From assembly GCA_004555155.1 (NCBI GenBank), contig SFJH01000011.1, forward strand, positions 1-62,524: a stretch of 62,524 bases of DNA. Reading direction: 5' to 3'. Each line of letters opens with the position of its first letter. Positions within the stretch are counted from its first letter, which is position 1. The notes beneath the pieces are model-generated. The model did not search any database. It saw only the letters and a program-made list of their open reading frames with translations, and had not been told where the DNA came from. This stretch comes from Clostridiales bacterium (GTDB taxonomy: Bacteria > Bacillota > Clostridia > Christensenellales > Aristaeellaceae). The position numbers and the translations under genes are program-made. Below are positions 8,260 to 17,115 of the stretch, piece after piece.

Positions 8260-8360
8260 GAACGCGGTGCGCGCTTTCTCCCTTGGGCGAAGGTTCTTTT
8301 TTCCACAGGACACGCACAGAATGGAACAGCACGAATCTCACGCCAACTGGAGGTATGCCC

Positions 8361-9596
8361 ATGCGCACCCGTCTCGTCTCCCTGCTGCTGATCGCGCTTC
8401 TGCTGCTGCCCGCCCGCGGCATGGGCGCAGAGCTCGATCTGAACGCTCCGGCCGCATCTCCGGAGCCCTCCGCGGAGCCGCTGCCGGAGCTGTCCGGCGA
8501 ACCGCTGCTGGAGTCGCCGCCCATGACCCTGAACTGCGCCTCGGCGCTGCTGCTGGAGCCCGAGAGCGGACAGGTCATCTTCGAGCTGAACGCCGATGCG
8601 CCCCGACCCGTGGCCTCCGTCACCAAGGTGATGACCATCCTGCTGACCCTGGAAGCCATCGATGCGGGCCGCATCACGCTGGACGACGTCGTGACCACCT
8701 CCCCCGACGCGGCGGGCATGGGCGGCTCCCAGGTGCTTCTGGACGTGGGCGAACGGCAGAGCGTCTCCCTGCTGCTCAAGAGCATGATCGTGGGCAGCGC
8801 CAACGACGCCGCCGTGGCGCTGGCGGAGACGCTCTACGGCTCCGAGGAGCTGTGCGCCGCGCAGATGAACGCCCGCGCCGAGGCGCTGGGCATGACCAGC
8901 ACCCACTTCGTCAACTGCACCGGCCTGCCCGCGGAGGGTCAGCACACCTCCGCCCGCGACGTGGCCATCATGTCCATGGCCATGTTCAGCCACCCGCTGT
9001 ACTTCCAGTATTCCAGAATCTGGCTGGACGAGGTCGACCACGGCGACGGCCGCACCACGCAGCTGACCAACACCAACAAGCTCATCCGCCTCTACACCGG
9101 CTGCGACGGCGGCAAGACCGGCTCCACCGACGAGGCGGGCTACTGCATCTCCGCCACCGCCGAGCGCGGCGGCATGCGCCTGATCGCCGTGGTGCTGGGC
9201 GCGCCCAGCGGCGCCGAGCGCTTCGAGGCGGCCAAGGAGATGTTCGACTACGGCTTCGCCAACTACCGTCTCTACCCCGTGGCCCAGCGCGGCACGCCGA
9301 TCCGGGGCCGTCTGCCGGTGGTCGGCGGCGAATCCGACAGCCTCGCGCTGGAGCTGGACGGCGATCTCACGCTGCTGATCCTCAAGGGCAGCGAGCAGGA
9401 CATCCGGCTGTCGCCGAATCTGCCGGAATCCGTGGAAGCGCCCATCGAGCCGGGCGAGCGCATCGGCTCGGTCAACGTGGTCGTGGAGGGCAAAAACGTG
9501 GCCGCCATTCCCATCGTCGCCTCCGAGGCCATCGGCGCAAAGGGACTGTTCCCCGGCCTGTGCCGCTTCTGGCAGAACTGGATCTTTCAATTCTGA
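8361..9596 (+). CDS. dacA: Serine-type D-Ala-D-Ala carboxypeptidase (DacA/PBP5-like)
   Basis: Penicillin-binding protein (411 aa) that removes the terminal D-alanine from peptidoglycan stem peptides outside the membrane. All three active-site motifs of the S11 family are present in order: SVTK at residues 86-89 (Ser86 nucleophile), SAN at 146-148 and KTG at 252-254. A signal peptide spans about residues 1-23, followed by an acidic Pro/Glu linker to about residue 53. The C-terminus forms the beta-rich PBP5 C-terminal domain and ends in a short aromatic tail (FWQNWIFQF) that could sit on the membrane. ATG at 8361 lies seven bases after GGAGG; the ATG at 8355 would be too close. Gene symbol reflects family rather than proven orthology with any one Dac protein. 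Confidence 0.93.
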   Translation: MRTRLVSLLLIALLLLPARGMGAELDLNAPAASPEPSAEPLPELSGEPLLESPPMTLNCASALLLEPESGQVIFELNADAPRPVASVTKVMTILLTLEAIDAGRITLDDVVTTSPDAAGMGGSQVLLDVGERQSVSLLLKSMIVGSANDAAVALAETLYGSEELCAAQMNARAEALGMTSTHFVNCTGLPAEGQHTSARDVAIMSMAMFSHPLYFQYSRIWLDEVDHGDGRTTQLTNTNKLIRLYTGCDGGKTGSTDEAGYCISATAERGGMRLIAVVLGAPSGAERFEAAKEMFDYGFANYRLYPVAQRGTPIRGRLPVVGGESDSLALELDGDLTLLILKGSEQDIRLSPNLPESVEAPIEPGERIGSVNVVVEGKNVAAIPIVASEAIGAKGLFPGLCRFWQNWIFQF

Positions 9597-9603
9597 AAAC
9601 GCA

Positions 9604-9639
9604 CCGTCCCGGCCTCCTCCAGGGGATTTGCCGGGGCGG
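9604..9639 (+). terminator. Possible terminator hairpin after dacA
   Basis: Arms CCGTCCCGGC (9604-9613) and GCCGGGGCGG (9630-9639) pair with one wobble across a 16-base loop; only a weak T-rich stretch follows, so this is tentative. Confidence 0.4.
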
Positions 9640-9712
9640 TCGTTCCGTGCGCGCCAGGTCTCCCTCCGTTTTTCTTCATTCCAGCCTCGGCCCGCGCCCT
9701 CGTCAATTTCAG

Positions 9713-9741
9713 TTGAATTTGGCCCGCGCAGGCGTTATAAT
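9713..9741 (+). promoter_or_regulatory. Vegetative promoter for the phosphatase gene
   Basis: TTGAAT (9713-9718), a 17-base spacer and TATAAT (9736-9741), 30 bases before the ATG at 9772. Confidence 0.85.
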
Positions 9742-9771
9742 TAGAAGAAAAAGCAGAAGAAGAAGCACTGT

Positions 9772-10509
9772 ATGAATCTGAAGCACATTCCCATGGACGG
9801 GCCGCAGAACTTCCGCGATCTGGGCGGCTTTCTGAACCGGGACGGCAGGATGGTGGCATGGAACCGGCTCTACCGGGCGGACGGACTCTCGGCTCTGTCG
9901 GAGCGGGACGAGGCGCTCCTTCGAAAGCTGAACATCCGCACCATCGTGGATCTGCGGGGAACCTCCGAGCAGAAGGCCATGCCGGACCGGGTGCCGGAGG
10001 GCGTGCGCTACTGCGCCTGCCCCATGATGGAGGAGGATCCCGCCGCGCCGGATCAGGCGGCCCGCTCCTTCGCCATGAGCCTCAAAGTGGGCTATCTGAA
10101 GATGATTCAGGAGAATCCGGATCGGGTTGGCCGCGCCGCCAACGCCGTGATGGAGGGGCTGGAGCAGGGCGCGGTGGTGTTCCACTGCACCGCCGGAAAG
10201 GATCGCACCGGCGTGCTGGCCGCCGTGCTGCTGCTGCTTTTGAATGTGGCCGAGGGGGACATCGTCGCCGATTATCAGGTGAGCTACACCTACAACGCCA
10301 ACGGCGTCAACCGCATGATCGAGAGGATTCCGGAGCTGAAGGCGTATCTGCTTCAGGCCGGCGAGGACTCCATGCTCCACTCCAATCCCAAAAACATCCG
10401 CGCCGTGCTGGAGATTCTGAACGCGGAGAACATCGCCGCCTGGCTGGAGCGCGCCGGTGTGCGCCGCGAACGCCAGGATCGCTTCCGCCAGATCATGCTG
10501 GAGGGCTGA
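9772..10509 (+). CDS. Tyrosine-protein phosphatase (IphP/DSP-like)
   Basis: Cysteine-based protein phosphatase of 245 aa, likely cytoplasmic (no signal peptide). The P-loop HCTAGKDRTG is intact, with Cys139 as nucleophile and Arg145 as phosphate-binding residue (CX5R). The N-terminus contains NFRDLGG and LYRADGLSAL, both typical of the IphP/Siw14-like bacterial family, and VDLRGTSEQ, which carries the general region of the family's conserved Asp/Arg. The promoter is 30 bases upstream and a bidirectional terminator lies downstream, so it is a single-gene unit. The ribosome site is weak (AGAAGAAG). Substrate (phosphotyrosine, phosphoinositide or other) cannot be inferred. Confidence 0.9.
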   Translation: MNLKHIPMDGPQNFRDLGGFLNRDGRMVAWNRLYRADGLSALSERDEALLRKLNIRTIVDLRGTSEQKAMPDRVPEGVRYCACPMMEEDPAAPDQAARSFAMSLKVGYLKMIQENPDRVGRAANAVMEGLEQGAVVFHCTAGKDRTGVLAAVLLLLLNVAEGDIVADYQVSYTYNANGVNRMIERIPELKAYLLQAGEDSMLHSNPKNIRAVLEILNAENIAAWLERAGVRRERQDRFRQIMLEG

Positions 10510-10553
10510 TCGGCGCGCCGCTGACCCGGAGTTCCGGCGAGGCTGATCTTCCA

Positions 10554-10605
10554 TAAAAAATCGCCTGTAAAACACCTCGTTCTGCGTGTTTTACAGGCGA
10601 TTTTC
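10554..10605. terminator. Bidirectional terminator between the phosphatase gene and rho
   Basis: A perfect 16-bp stem (10560-10575 with 10586-10601, 10-base loop) is flanked by an A-tract on the left and TTTT on the right, so it can stop transcription from both sides of this convergent pair. Confidence 0.93.
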
Positions 10606-10637
10606 ATGCCGTGCGGCTCCAGATGGGGCCGCCCCTC

Positions 10638-13205
10638 TTACCGGCCCATGGTGAAGCCTTCCTTTTCATATACGCCAACCCAGCCCTTGACCCGATTCAG
10701 GAAATCCTCGTTGTCGGAGGTCTTTTCGATGAGGCTGATCAGCAGCTCCGTATTCTGCTGTGCGTTGCCGTTGGCGAGTATCCGCCGGGCGGAATACTCG
10801 CCCTCCAGCTCCCGGGCGCTGAGCAGCAGCTCCTCGCGCCGGGTGCCCGAGCGCACCAGATCGATGGCCGGGAAGATGCGCTTGTCGCTGAGCTTTCGGT
10901 CCAGGTGCAATTCCATATTGCCGGTGCCCTTGAACTCCTCGAAGATGATGTCGTCCATGCGGCTGCCGGTGTCCACCAGCGCGGTGGCGATGATGGTCAG
11001 GCTGCCGCCGTTTTCGATGTTGCGCGCGGCTCCAAAGAACTTTTTGGGCTTGTACAGCGCCCCCGGATCCAGACCGCCGGACAGCGAGCGGCCCGTGGGC
11101 GGAATCACCAGATTGTATGCGCGGGCGAGCCGCGTGATGGAATCCAGCAGGATCACCACGTCCTTGCCCATCTCCACCATGCGCCGGGCGTGGTCGAGCA
11201 CCATCTCGGACACGCGGGCGTGGTTTTCGGGGGCCTCGTCGAAGGTGGAATAGATCACGTCGCCGCGGATCGACCGTTTCATGTCGGTGACCTCCTCGGG
11301 GCGCTCGTCGATCAGCAGCACGATGAGCTTCACCTCGGGGTTGTTGTCCGAGATGGCGTTGGCAATCTTCTTCAGAAGCGTGGTCTTGCCGGCCTTGGGC
11401 TGGGACACGATCATGCCGCGCTGGCCCTTGCCGATGGGGGCAAAGATGTCGATCAGCCGCAGCGAAAGATCGTGGTTCTCCGGGCTCTCCAGCCGCAGGC
11501 GCTCGTTGGGATACAGCGGAATCAGCGATTCAAAGGGTCTGCGCGACAGCGCCTTCTCCGGCGGCTCGCCGTTGATGCGGTTGATATAGACCATCGCGCC
11601 ATAGCGGTCGCCCTCGCGCTGAGGCCGCGTCTTGCCCTCCACATAGTCGCCGTTTCTCAGACAGAAGCGGCGAATCTGGGCGACGGAAATATAGATGTCG
11701 TTTTCGCCGGGCAGACAGTTTTCCGCGCGGAGAAAGCCGTGTCCATCCGGCTGAATCTCCAGCAGGCCCGCGCCGTCGGCAAAATCGCCGATGGGCGCGC
11801 CGTCCGCGCCGATTTCATACGCGTCCCTCCGGCGAATCTCGAACTCCTCCGGATCGCGGCGCAGCGGCTCGTCCGCCGCCGGACGGGGACCGTCGCAGCT
11901 CCAGCGCGTATTCTCCGCCAGCCGTCGAGGCGCTTCGCCGCCGCGGCGGGCCGTGTCGTCCAGGCTGAAATTCCTCCGGCCGTCCGCGTAGCCCGTCCGG
12001 GCAGCATCCTCCGCGCCGGGATTCCTCCGGCCGTCCTCCCAGCCGCGCCGGTCAAATTCTTCAGCATTGCGGCGAAAGCCCTCCTCCGCGGAGGTATTGC
12101 GCCGGCTGTCGCCGAAGCTCTGCCGCACCGGGCCGTCCATCGGACGGCGGACGCCGTCATAGCCGCGGCGATGATCCTCCTCTGCCGGGCGTCTGACGTC
12201 CTCTCCGCCCCGGGGCGCGGGATCGCCGTACGTCCGGCGCATGCCGGATTCCTGTGCGCGGCGCTGCTGCGGATATTCCCCACCGCTCCTCGACGCAGTC
12301 TCGGAGCCGCGCGGCGGGATGCGCTGCGGACGGTAGCCGCTCTGATATCCGCCCTGACCGCCATAGTTTGCCGGACGGCCGGTCTTCGCGAAGCCGTCGC
12401 GCTCCGTCTCCGGCGCTGAAACGCCCCTGGGCGTTCTCTCGAAGGGCGCGTTCTCCGCTTCACGCGGCTCGCGCCGCTGTTCCCTCGCCGACGGTCTCTG
12501 CTGCGCAGCCGCTCCTCTATCCTCGCGCAGCGGGCGCGAACCCGCCGGTTTGGGCTGCGTCCGCACAGACCTCGGCTCCGCCGTCTCCGTCCGCGCCTTT
12601 TCCGCGGCTGCGGCAGGCAGATTTGTCCCCTGTGCTTCGTCCGCGCCTTCGCGGCGTTTTTCTTCAGTTTTCTTCAAAAGAACGTCTTCAATACTGGCGG
12701 AGGATGCGACGGCAGGGCGCGCCGGTGCAGGGAGCGGTTCTCCCTCCTCCGATGGATGAGCGTCGGACTGCGCCGGTTTCCGATCTTCCGCGGGAGCTTG
12801 AGCATGCTTCGCCGCGGCGGGCTCCGGCCTTCCGGCCTTGATCAAGGGTGATTTCTTCGATGTGGATTTCTTATGTGATGTGTTCGACCGGCCGACCGCG
12901 GGCGTTTTTTCCTGCAAGGCGGCCTCCGAAGCCGATGATGGGATAGATTGAGCCTCCTCAGCCGCGGCGTCCGGCCCGGCTGTGCGTTCTCCTTCCTGCG
13001 GCGCTTTCTCCGCCGCCGGTGTGCGTTCCCGATCCCCTGCCTCCTTCTCGATGGGCGCGGCAGAGCGCGCCTGCGCGGCTTCCGCCTCCAGCAGCATTTC
13101 GATCATCACAGCCTTGCCCGTGCCCGAAGGAATCTTCACCTTCATCTCCCGCGCCAGGCTGCGCAGCTCTACCACAGTTTTATTGTGCAGGGACTGATAA
13201 TCCAT
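10638..13205 (-). CDS. rho: Transcription termination factor Rho with a long disordered insertion
   Basis: ATP-dependent RNA helicase that ends transcription. At 855 aa it is about twice the usual 420 residues. Residues 1-40 match the Rho N-terminal helical domain (NKTVVELRSLAREMKVK). From about 40 to 460 there is a low-complexity insertion, first Ala/Glu/Pro/Lys-rich and then Arg/Asp/Gly-rich with repeated DGRRN-like units. The conserved core follows: cold-shock-type RNA-binding domain (about 478 on, EIQPDGHGFLR), Walker A SQPKAGKTT (about 600-610), Walker B with LLDSITRLARAYN (about 685-697), the Q-loop/R-loop region LSGGLDPGAL, and a normal C-terminus. ATG at 13205 has GAGGAGGTGAACT before it. 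All catalytic motifs look intact, so this should be an active Rho. The insertion does not disturb the reading frame. Confidence 0.95.
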   Translation of the reverse strand: MDYQSLHNKTVVELRSLAREMKVKIPSGTGKAVMIEMLLEAEAAQARSAAPIEKEAGDRERTPAAEKAPQEGERTAGPDAAAEEAQSIPSSASEAALQEKTPAVGRSNTSHKKSTSKKSPLIKAGRPEPAAAKHAQAPAEDRKPAQSDAHPSEEGEPLPAPARPAVASSASIEDVLLKKTEEKRREGADEAQGTNLPAAAAEKARTETAEPRSVRTQPKPAGSRPLREDRGAAAQQRPSAREQRREPREAENAPFERTPRGVSAPETERDGFAKTGRPANYGGQGGYQSGYRPQRIPPRGSETASRSGGEYPQQRRAQESGMRRTYGDPAPRGGEDVRRPAEEDHRRGYDGVRRPMDGPVRQSFGDSRRNTSAEEGFRRNAEEFDRRGWEDGRRNPGAEDAARTGYADGRRNFSLDDTARRGGEAPRRLAENTRWSCDGPRPAADEPLRRDPEEFEIRRRDAYEIGADGAPIGDFADGAGLLEIQPDGHGFLRAENCLPGENDIYISVAQIRRFCLRNGDYVEGKTRPQREGDRYGAMVYINRINGEPPEKALSRRPFESLIPLYPNERLRLESPENHDLSLRLIDIFAPIGKGQRGMIVSQPKAGKTTLLKKIANAISDNNPEVKLIVLLIDERPEEVTDMKRSIRGDVIYSTFDEAPENHARVSEMVLDHARRMVEMGKDVVILLDSITRLARAYNLVIPPTGRSLSGGLDPGALYKPKKFFGAARNIENGGSLTIIATALVDTGSRMDDIIFEEFKGTGNMELHLDRKLSDKRIFPAIDLVRSGTRREELLLSARELEGEYSARRILANGNAQQNTELLISLIEKTSDNEDFLNRVKGWVGVYEKEGFTMGR

Positions 13206-13226
13206 AGTTCACCTCCTCAGTGCAGG

Positions 13227-14234
13227 TTACTTTCTGCGGCACACCGCGATATCGCGGGTCACCGCCTGTTCCACCCAATGGGAAAAATGCTGATACGGGC
13301 CGTCCGCAAGGGGCTCGAATCCGGCGCGCGCCATGCAATCGCGCACAACGTCGGCCTTGAGCGTCTGGGCATTGAAGGACACGGCCACAGTACCGCCTGG
13401 CAGAAGCGCCTCGCGCCAGCCGGGCAGCACCCTGTTGAGCAGCTGCTCCAGCGTGCCGCCGTGGGACGCGTGCTGAACGCCGTAGGGCAGATCGCAGACG
13501 ATCATATGAAATCGCCTTGCGCCGAACAGCTCGCGCACACTCGCCGCATCGGCGTTCACCAGCTGCAGCGACGCCGTCTGCTTCAGCTTGAAATGCTCCG
13601 GCGTATCGGCAAACGCAAACCGGACGCTGGGCGCGGGCTTGCGTCCCTGCGCCGTCAGCGAGCTGCGCTCCGCCGAATATTTATACCGGTGATATTCCAG
13701 ATATCGCTTGAAAAACTGTTCAGATTCCTTCAGATCATTCCTGTCCAGATCCACGCCTGTGCAGTTCCATCCGCGGTTTGCGCCCACGAACAGCGTCGTG
13801 GCCCGGCCGCACATGGGATCCAGCAGCCGAATCTGCTCCTGCGCGTCGCGGAAGCTGCCCGAATACAGCGCCACGTTCACCAGCAGCTGCGTAAACAGCT
13901 CGTTCGTCTTGCCCTTGTACTTGAGGATGCCGGGCAAGTCCTCGCCCAGATATGCCGCTTCACGTCCGGCAGCCGGCGTCAGCGCCCCGTCCTCGCGGCA
14001 TTCGAACAGTCCGTAGAGCAGCGAATGGCCGCGGATTGCGGACAGCGCAGCTTCGGACAGCGCTCCCTCCGTTTCCAGGTTCAGCGCGGGAATGCCCAGG
14101 CACTCCGCCGGTGCGATCTCCGTCCCCGGCGCGATTCGTCCCAGCATGACCGCCAGCTCCGCTTCTGCCAGCTTTTGGGTCTCATTCCTGTAGCGCACGT
14201 TTGCATGCGGCCACAGCAGAAGGGTGTATTTCAT
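13227..14234 (-). CDS. TRM11/UPF0020-type RNA methyltransferase
   Basis: SAM-dependent methyltransferase of 335 aa, most like the TRM11/RlmKL (UPF0020) group acting on guanine N2 of RNA. The SAM site is seen as LLDPMCGRATTLF and GVDLDRNDL; the catalytic motif is CDLPYG, a variant of the [DN]PP[YF] signature. The N-terminal 110 residues are poorly conserved and may bind the RNA. ATG at 14234 is preferred over the TTG 18 bases upstream because a GGAG site lies between them. It is 21 bases upstream of rho on the same strand and follows rpsU after a terminator. The target base (tRNA or rRNA) is not determined. Confidence 0.8.
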   Translation of the reverse strand: MKYTLLLWPHANVRYRNETQKLAEAELAVMLGRIAPGTEIAPAECLGIPALNLETEGALSEAALSAIRGHSLLYGLFECREDGALTPAAGREAAYLGEDLPGILKYKGKTNELFTQLLVNVALYSGSFRDAQEQIRLLDPMCGRATTLFVGANRGWNCTGVDLDRNDLKESEQFFKRYLEYHRYKYSAERSSLTAQGRKPAPSVRFAFADTPEHFKLKQTASLQLVNADAASVRELFGARRFHMIVCDLPYGVQHASHGGTLEQLLNRVLPGWREALLPGGTVAVSFNAQTLKADVVRDCMARAGFEPLADGPYQHFSHWVEQAVTRDIAVCRRK

Positions 14235-14353
14235 AAATTTTCTTTTCTCCAAATGCGAATCAACCGATCAATGAATCCTATGCACGCAGCTCATCCCGCA
14301 TGCAGTAAAACGGCAATAAATCTTTCAGAAACAAACAGAGTGAATCAGAAAAC

Positions 14354-14380
14354 AGCCCCTTTGCCTGCTGCAAAGGGGCT
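14354..14380 (-). terminator. rpsU terminator
   Basis: A perfect 10-bp stem AGCCCCTTTG/CAAAGGGGCT (14354-14363 with 14371-14380, 7-base loop); on the minus strand it is followed by TGTTTTC. It lies directly after the rpsU stop. Confidence 0.88.
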
Positions 14381-14390
14381 TTCATTGGCA

Positions 14391-14564
14391 TCAATACTTG
14401 CGCTTACGAGCGGCCTCAGCCTTCTTCTTGCGCTTCACGCTCGGCTTCTCGTAGTGCTCTCTTTTTCTGGCCTCAGCGAGAATGCCATCACGAGCGGTCT
14501 TGCGCTTAAAACGACGCAGTGCGCTTTCCAATGATTCATTTTCCCGAATGCGTACCTCGGACAT
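14391..14564 (-). CDS. rpsU: 30S ribosomal protein S21
   Basis: Small basic ribosomal protein of 57 aa, needed for 30S function. It reads MSEVRIRENESLESALRRFK at the start, then KTARDGILAEARKRE and a Lys/Arg-rich tail ending KRKY, matching S21 along its full length. The ATG (14562-14564) follows AGGGGAGGG. It has its own promoter (14631-14660) and terminator, and stands downstream of the HIT-family gene, an arrangement common in Firmicutes. Confidence 0.96.
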   Translation of the reverse strand: MSEVRIRENESLESALRRFKRKTARDGILAEARKREHYEKPSVKRKKKAEAARKRKY

Positions 14565-14630
14565 GTGCTTTCCCTCCCCTCGCGATTAAATGGCATACGC
14601 CAATGTAGCATGGGGTTCGCCACATCGGAT

Positions 14631-14660
14631 ATTATACAACATCACACACCGTTCCGTCAA
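14631..14660 (-). promoter_or_regulatory. rpsU promoter
   Basis: On the minus strand TTGACG (14655-14660), an 18-base spacer and TATAAT (14631-14636), about 67 bases before the rpsU start. Confidence 0.85.
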
Positions 14661-14735
14661 GCAAATCTGAGTAGAATTTCAAATTTTCACAAAATTTCGC
14701 CCGACGTTCGCCATACCCCAAGCGTGCGCGGCCTC

Positions 14736-15068
14736 CTATGCCATGGAATCGGCCAGCTGCCGGCCGCCCATCAGATGGATGTGCAGATGATTGACCGACT
14801 GCGCGCCGTTCCTGCCGCAGTTGCTGACGATTCTGAAGCCGTCCTCGCTGACGCCCTCCTGCTTTGCGATGGTCTGGATGGCGCTCAGCAGCGCCTTCAT
14901 GGTCTCGCCGTCGCATTCCAGGATGTTCGCCATATGTTTCTTGGGCAGAATCAATACATGTACCGGCGCCTGGGGATTGATGTCGCGGAACGCAAACACC
15001 GCATCATCCTCATAGACCTTCGTGCAGGGAATTTCCCCGGCGATGATCCTGCAAAACAGACAATCCAT
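14736..15068 (-). CDS. HIT-family nucleotide hydrolase (Hint-like)
   Basis: Histidine-triad hydrolase of 110 aa, cytoplasmic, acting on adenosine phosphoramidates or dinucleotide phosphates. The triad is HLHIH-x-M at residues 94-98 (His94, His96, His98). The N-terminus CLFCRIIAGEIP contains the two Cys that with His45 form the structural zinc site in many bacterial HinT proteins. It starts six bases after the mtaB stop, with GGAGGTGAAG overlapping the end of mtaB, so the two genes are translated from one message. Length is normal. Confidence 0.94.
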   Translation of the reverse strand: MDCLFCRIIAGEIPCTKVYEDDAVFAFRDINPQAPVHVLILPKKHMANILECDGETMKALLSAIQTIAKQEGVSEDGFRIVSNCGRNGAQSVNHLHIHLMGGRQLADSMA

Positions 15069-15074
15069 TGGTCT

Positions 15075-16370
15075 TCACCTCCCGTCCTCCGCCAGCGGTT
15101 CCCCGATGGCGAGCGTGCCCTCGGTGCGAACGATGCGCACCGGTTCAAATGAATTCGGCGCGGCCTTCGCGCGCACGCGGACATACTGACCGGTATAGCC
15201 CTCGGCGAGCCCTCCGCCCACCGGCTGTTCAAACAGCACCCTCTGCACTGTGCCGGTCATATATGAGACGTATTGAGTTTCCAATTTGTTCCCAAGTTCA
15301 ATCAATTTTTGTGCGCGCTCCCGCTTGATATTTTCGGGAACCTGGCCATCCATGCGGTCCGCCACCGTTCCGGCGCGCCGCGAGTACGGGAACACGTGAA
15401 TGCGGGCGAACCCGACCTTCTCCACGAAGGCCATCGTCTCCCGGAACTCCTCCTCGGTCTCGCCCGGGAAGCCCGCGATCACATCCGTGGTGATGGCGCA
15501 GTCCGGCATGAAGCGCCGGAGCGTCCCGCAGGCGGCGAAATACTCCTCCGGCGTGTAGCGGCGGTGCATGCGCCGGAGCACGCCCGCGCTGCCCGACTGC
15601 ATCGACAGATGAAACTGCCTCGCCAGCCCCGGAAGCGCCGCCAGCGCCCGGGCGAAATCCTCCGTCACCGTCATGGGCTCCAGCGAGCCCAGCCGCACGC
15701 GCTCCACGCCCGGCGTATCGTGCACGGCGCGGATGGCGTCGATCAGCGTCTCGTCGGTGCCGCGGCCATAGCTGGCCAGGTGGATGCCGGTCATCACGAT
15801 CTCCCGATAGCCCGCGTCGGTCAGCCGCTTCGCCTCGGCGCGCACGTCCTCCATGGGCATGGAGCGCACCGGACCGCGAACGCTGGGGATGATGCAGTAG
15901 CTGCAGTAGCGGTCGCAGCCCTCCTGAATCTTCATCGTGGCGCGGGTCTTTCCCTCGTGCCGGGAGACGAACAGGTTCTCGAACCCCGCGCCCTTCAGCG
16001 GCGCGACGGCGTTGTACGCCTTTCCGTCCACCACGGCCTGCTCCAGCAGCTCGACCACCTCGGCGCGGCGCTGCACGCCGATCACCAGCCGCACGTTGTC
16101 CATCTGCGCGATCTCCTCCGCCTCGCGCTGGGCCAGACAGCCCGCCACGATGATGGCGCAGTCGGGATGGGTGCGCGCAACGCGGCGCACGGTCTTCAGC
16201 GACTTCTGGTCGCCCGTGCCGGTGACGGTGCAGGTGTTGACGAGGTAGACGTCGGCCTCGTCGGAAAACGGCACGGAAACGTAGCCCGCCCGCTCAAAGG
16301 ATTCCAGCATGGCCTCGGTATCGTACTGATTGACCTTGCAGCCCAGCGTGTATGCGGCAATCGTCTTCAT
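15075..16370 (-). CDS. mtaB: tRNA t6A37 methylthiotransferase
   Basis: Radical-SAM enzyme (431 aa) that converts t6A37 to ms2t6A37 in tRNAs reading ANN codons. N-terminal methylthiotransferase domain with Cys in TLGCKVNQYD, NTCTV and GCLAQRE (first 4Fe-4S cluster); radical-SAM core with CDRYCSYCIIP (CX3CX2C, about residue 151); C-terminal TRAM domain (QYVRVRAK). The start MKTIAAYTLGCKVN is the family's usual N-terminus. It is ten bases downstream of rsmE, within the chaperone-RNA modification block seen in many Firmicutes. Confidence 0.95.
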   Translation of the reverse strand: MKTIAAYTLGCKVNQYDTEAMLESFERAGYVSVPFSDEADVYLVNTCTVTGTGDQKSLKTVRRVARTHPDCAIIVAGCLAQREAEEIAQMDNVRLVIGVQRRAEVVELLEQAVVDGKAYNAVAPLKGAGFENLFVSRHEGKTRATMKIQEGCDRYCSYCIIPSVRGPVRSMPMEDVRAEAKRLTDAGYREIVMTGIHLASYGRGTDETLIDAIRAVHDTPGVERVRLGSLEPMTVTEDFARALAALPGLARQFHLSMQSGSAGVLRRMHRRYTPEEYFAACGTLRRFMPDCAITTDVIAGFPGETEEEFRETMAFVEKVGFARIHVFPYSRRAGTVADRMDGQVPENIKRERAQKLIELGNKLETQYVSYMTGTVQRVLFEQPVGGGLAEGYTGQYVRVRAKAAPNSFEPVRIVRTEGTLAIGEPLAEDGR

Positions 16371-16380
16371 ATCTCTCTCC

Positions 16381-17115
16381 TCACAGGTCGCCCCACAGGG
16401 TCATCGCCATGGTCACGGCGGCCACGGCGGCGGTCTCGGCGCGCAGGATGCGCGGGCCCAGCGTGACGACCTTCGCGCCCTGCGCGCGGAGCGCGTCCAC
16501 CTCGCCCTCGCTCATGCCGCCCTCCGGCCCGACCACGATGCCCACGTCCCGGGCTTCGGGCGCGTCGGCAAAGGCTTTTTTCATGGAATAACCCGCCGCA
16601 TCCTCCCAGGGGACGAGCACCAGGTCGTGCTCCTTCACGCGCTCGAAGACCTGCTTCCAGGTCATCGGCTCGGCAATGGCGGGGCTGCAGGCGCGGCGGC
16701 ACTGCTTGACCGCCTCAAAGGCGATGCGCTCCAGCCGCTCCTGGCGCTTTTTGCCGTCCTTCGCGTCGGACTTGACCACACAGCGCTCCATCTTCACCGG
16801 AACCACGCCGCCCGCGCCCAGCTCGGTCAGCTTCTGCACGATGAAGTCCAGCTTGTCGGCTTTGGGCAGTCCCTGATACAGCGTGACACGCACCGGCGGC
16901 TCGTTGGAGGGCAGCTCGCCGGTCAGGCGCACCTCGGCCGCATCGCCGCCGGCGCGCTCCAGCACGGCGGCATAGCGCCCGCCGCAGCCGTCCAGCGCGC
17001 AGATCTCGTCGCCAACGCTCAGCCGGAGCACCTTCAGCGCGTGCTTGGCCTCGTCCTTCGGCAGGGCGACGGTCTCGCCCACCGCCGCGCGCCTTTCCAG
17101 ATAAAACGTGTGCAT
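16381..17115 (-). CDS. rsmE: 16S rRNA m3U1498 methyltransferase
   Basis: SPOUT-class methyltransferase of 244 aa that modifies U1498 of 16S rRNA. The C-terminal trefoil-knot signature is clear: VGPEGGMSEGEVDAL followed by TLGPRILRAETAAVAAV. The N-terminal PUA-like domain is residues 1-70. ATG at 17115 (MHTFYLERR) matches the family start and overlaps the prmA stop by one base (TGATG), indicating translational coupling; a longer reading with ten more residues is less likely. Confidence 0.95.
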   Translation of the reverse strand: MHTFYLERRAAVGETVALPKDEAKHALKVLRLSVGDEICALDGCGGRYAAVLERAGGDAAEVRLTGELPSNEPPVRVTLYQGLPKADKLDFIVQKLTELGAGGVVPVKMERCVVKSDAKDGKKRQERLERIAFEAVKQCRRACSPAIAEPMTWKQVFERVKEHDLVLVPWEDAAGYSMKKAFADAPEARDVGIVVGPEGGMSEGEVDALRAQGAKVVTLGPRILRAETAAVAAVTMAMTLWGDL

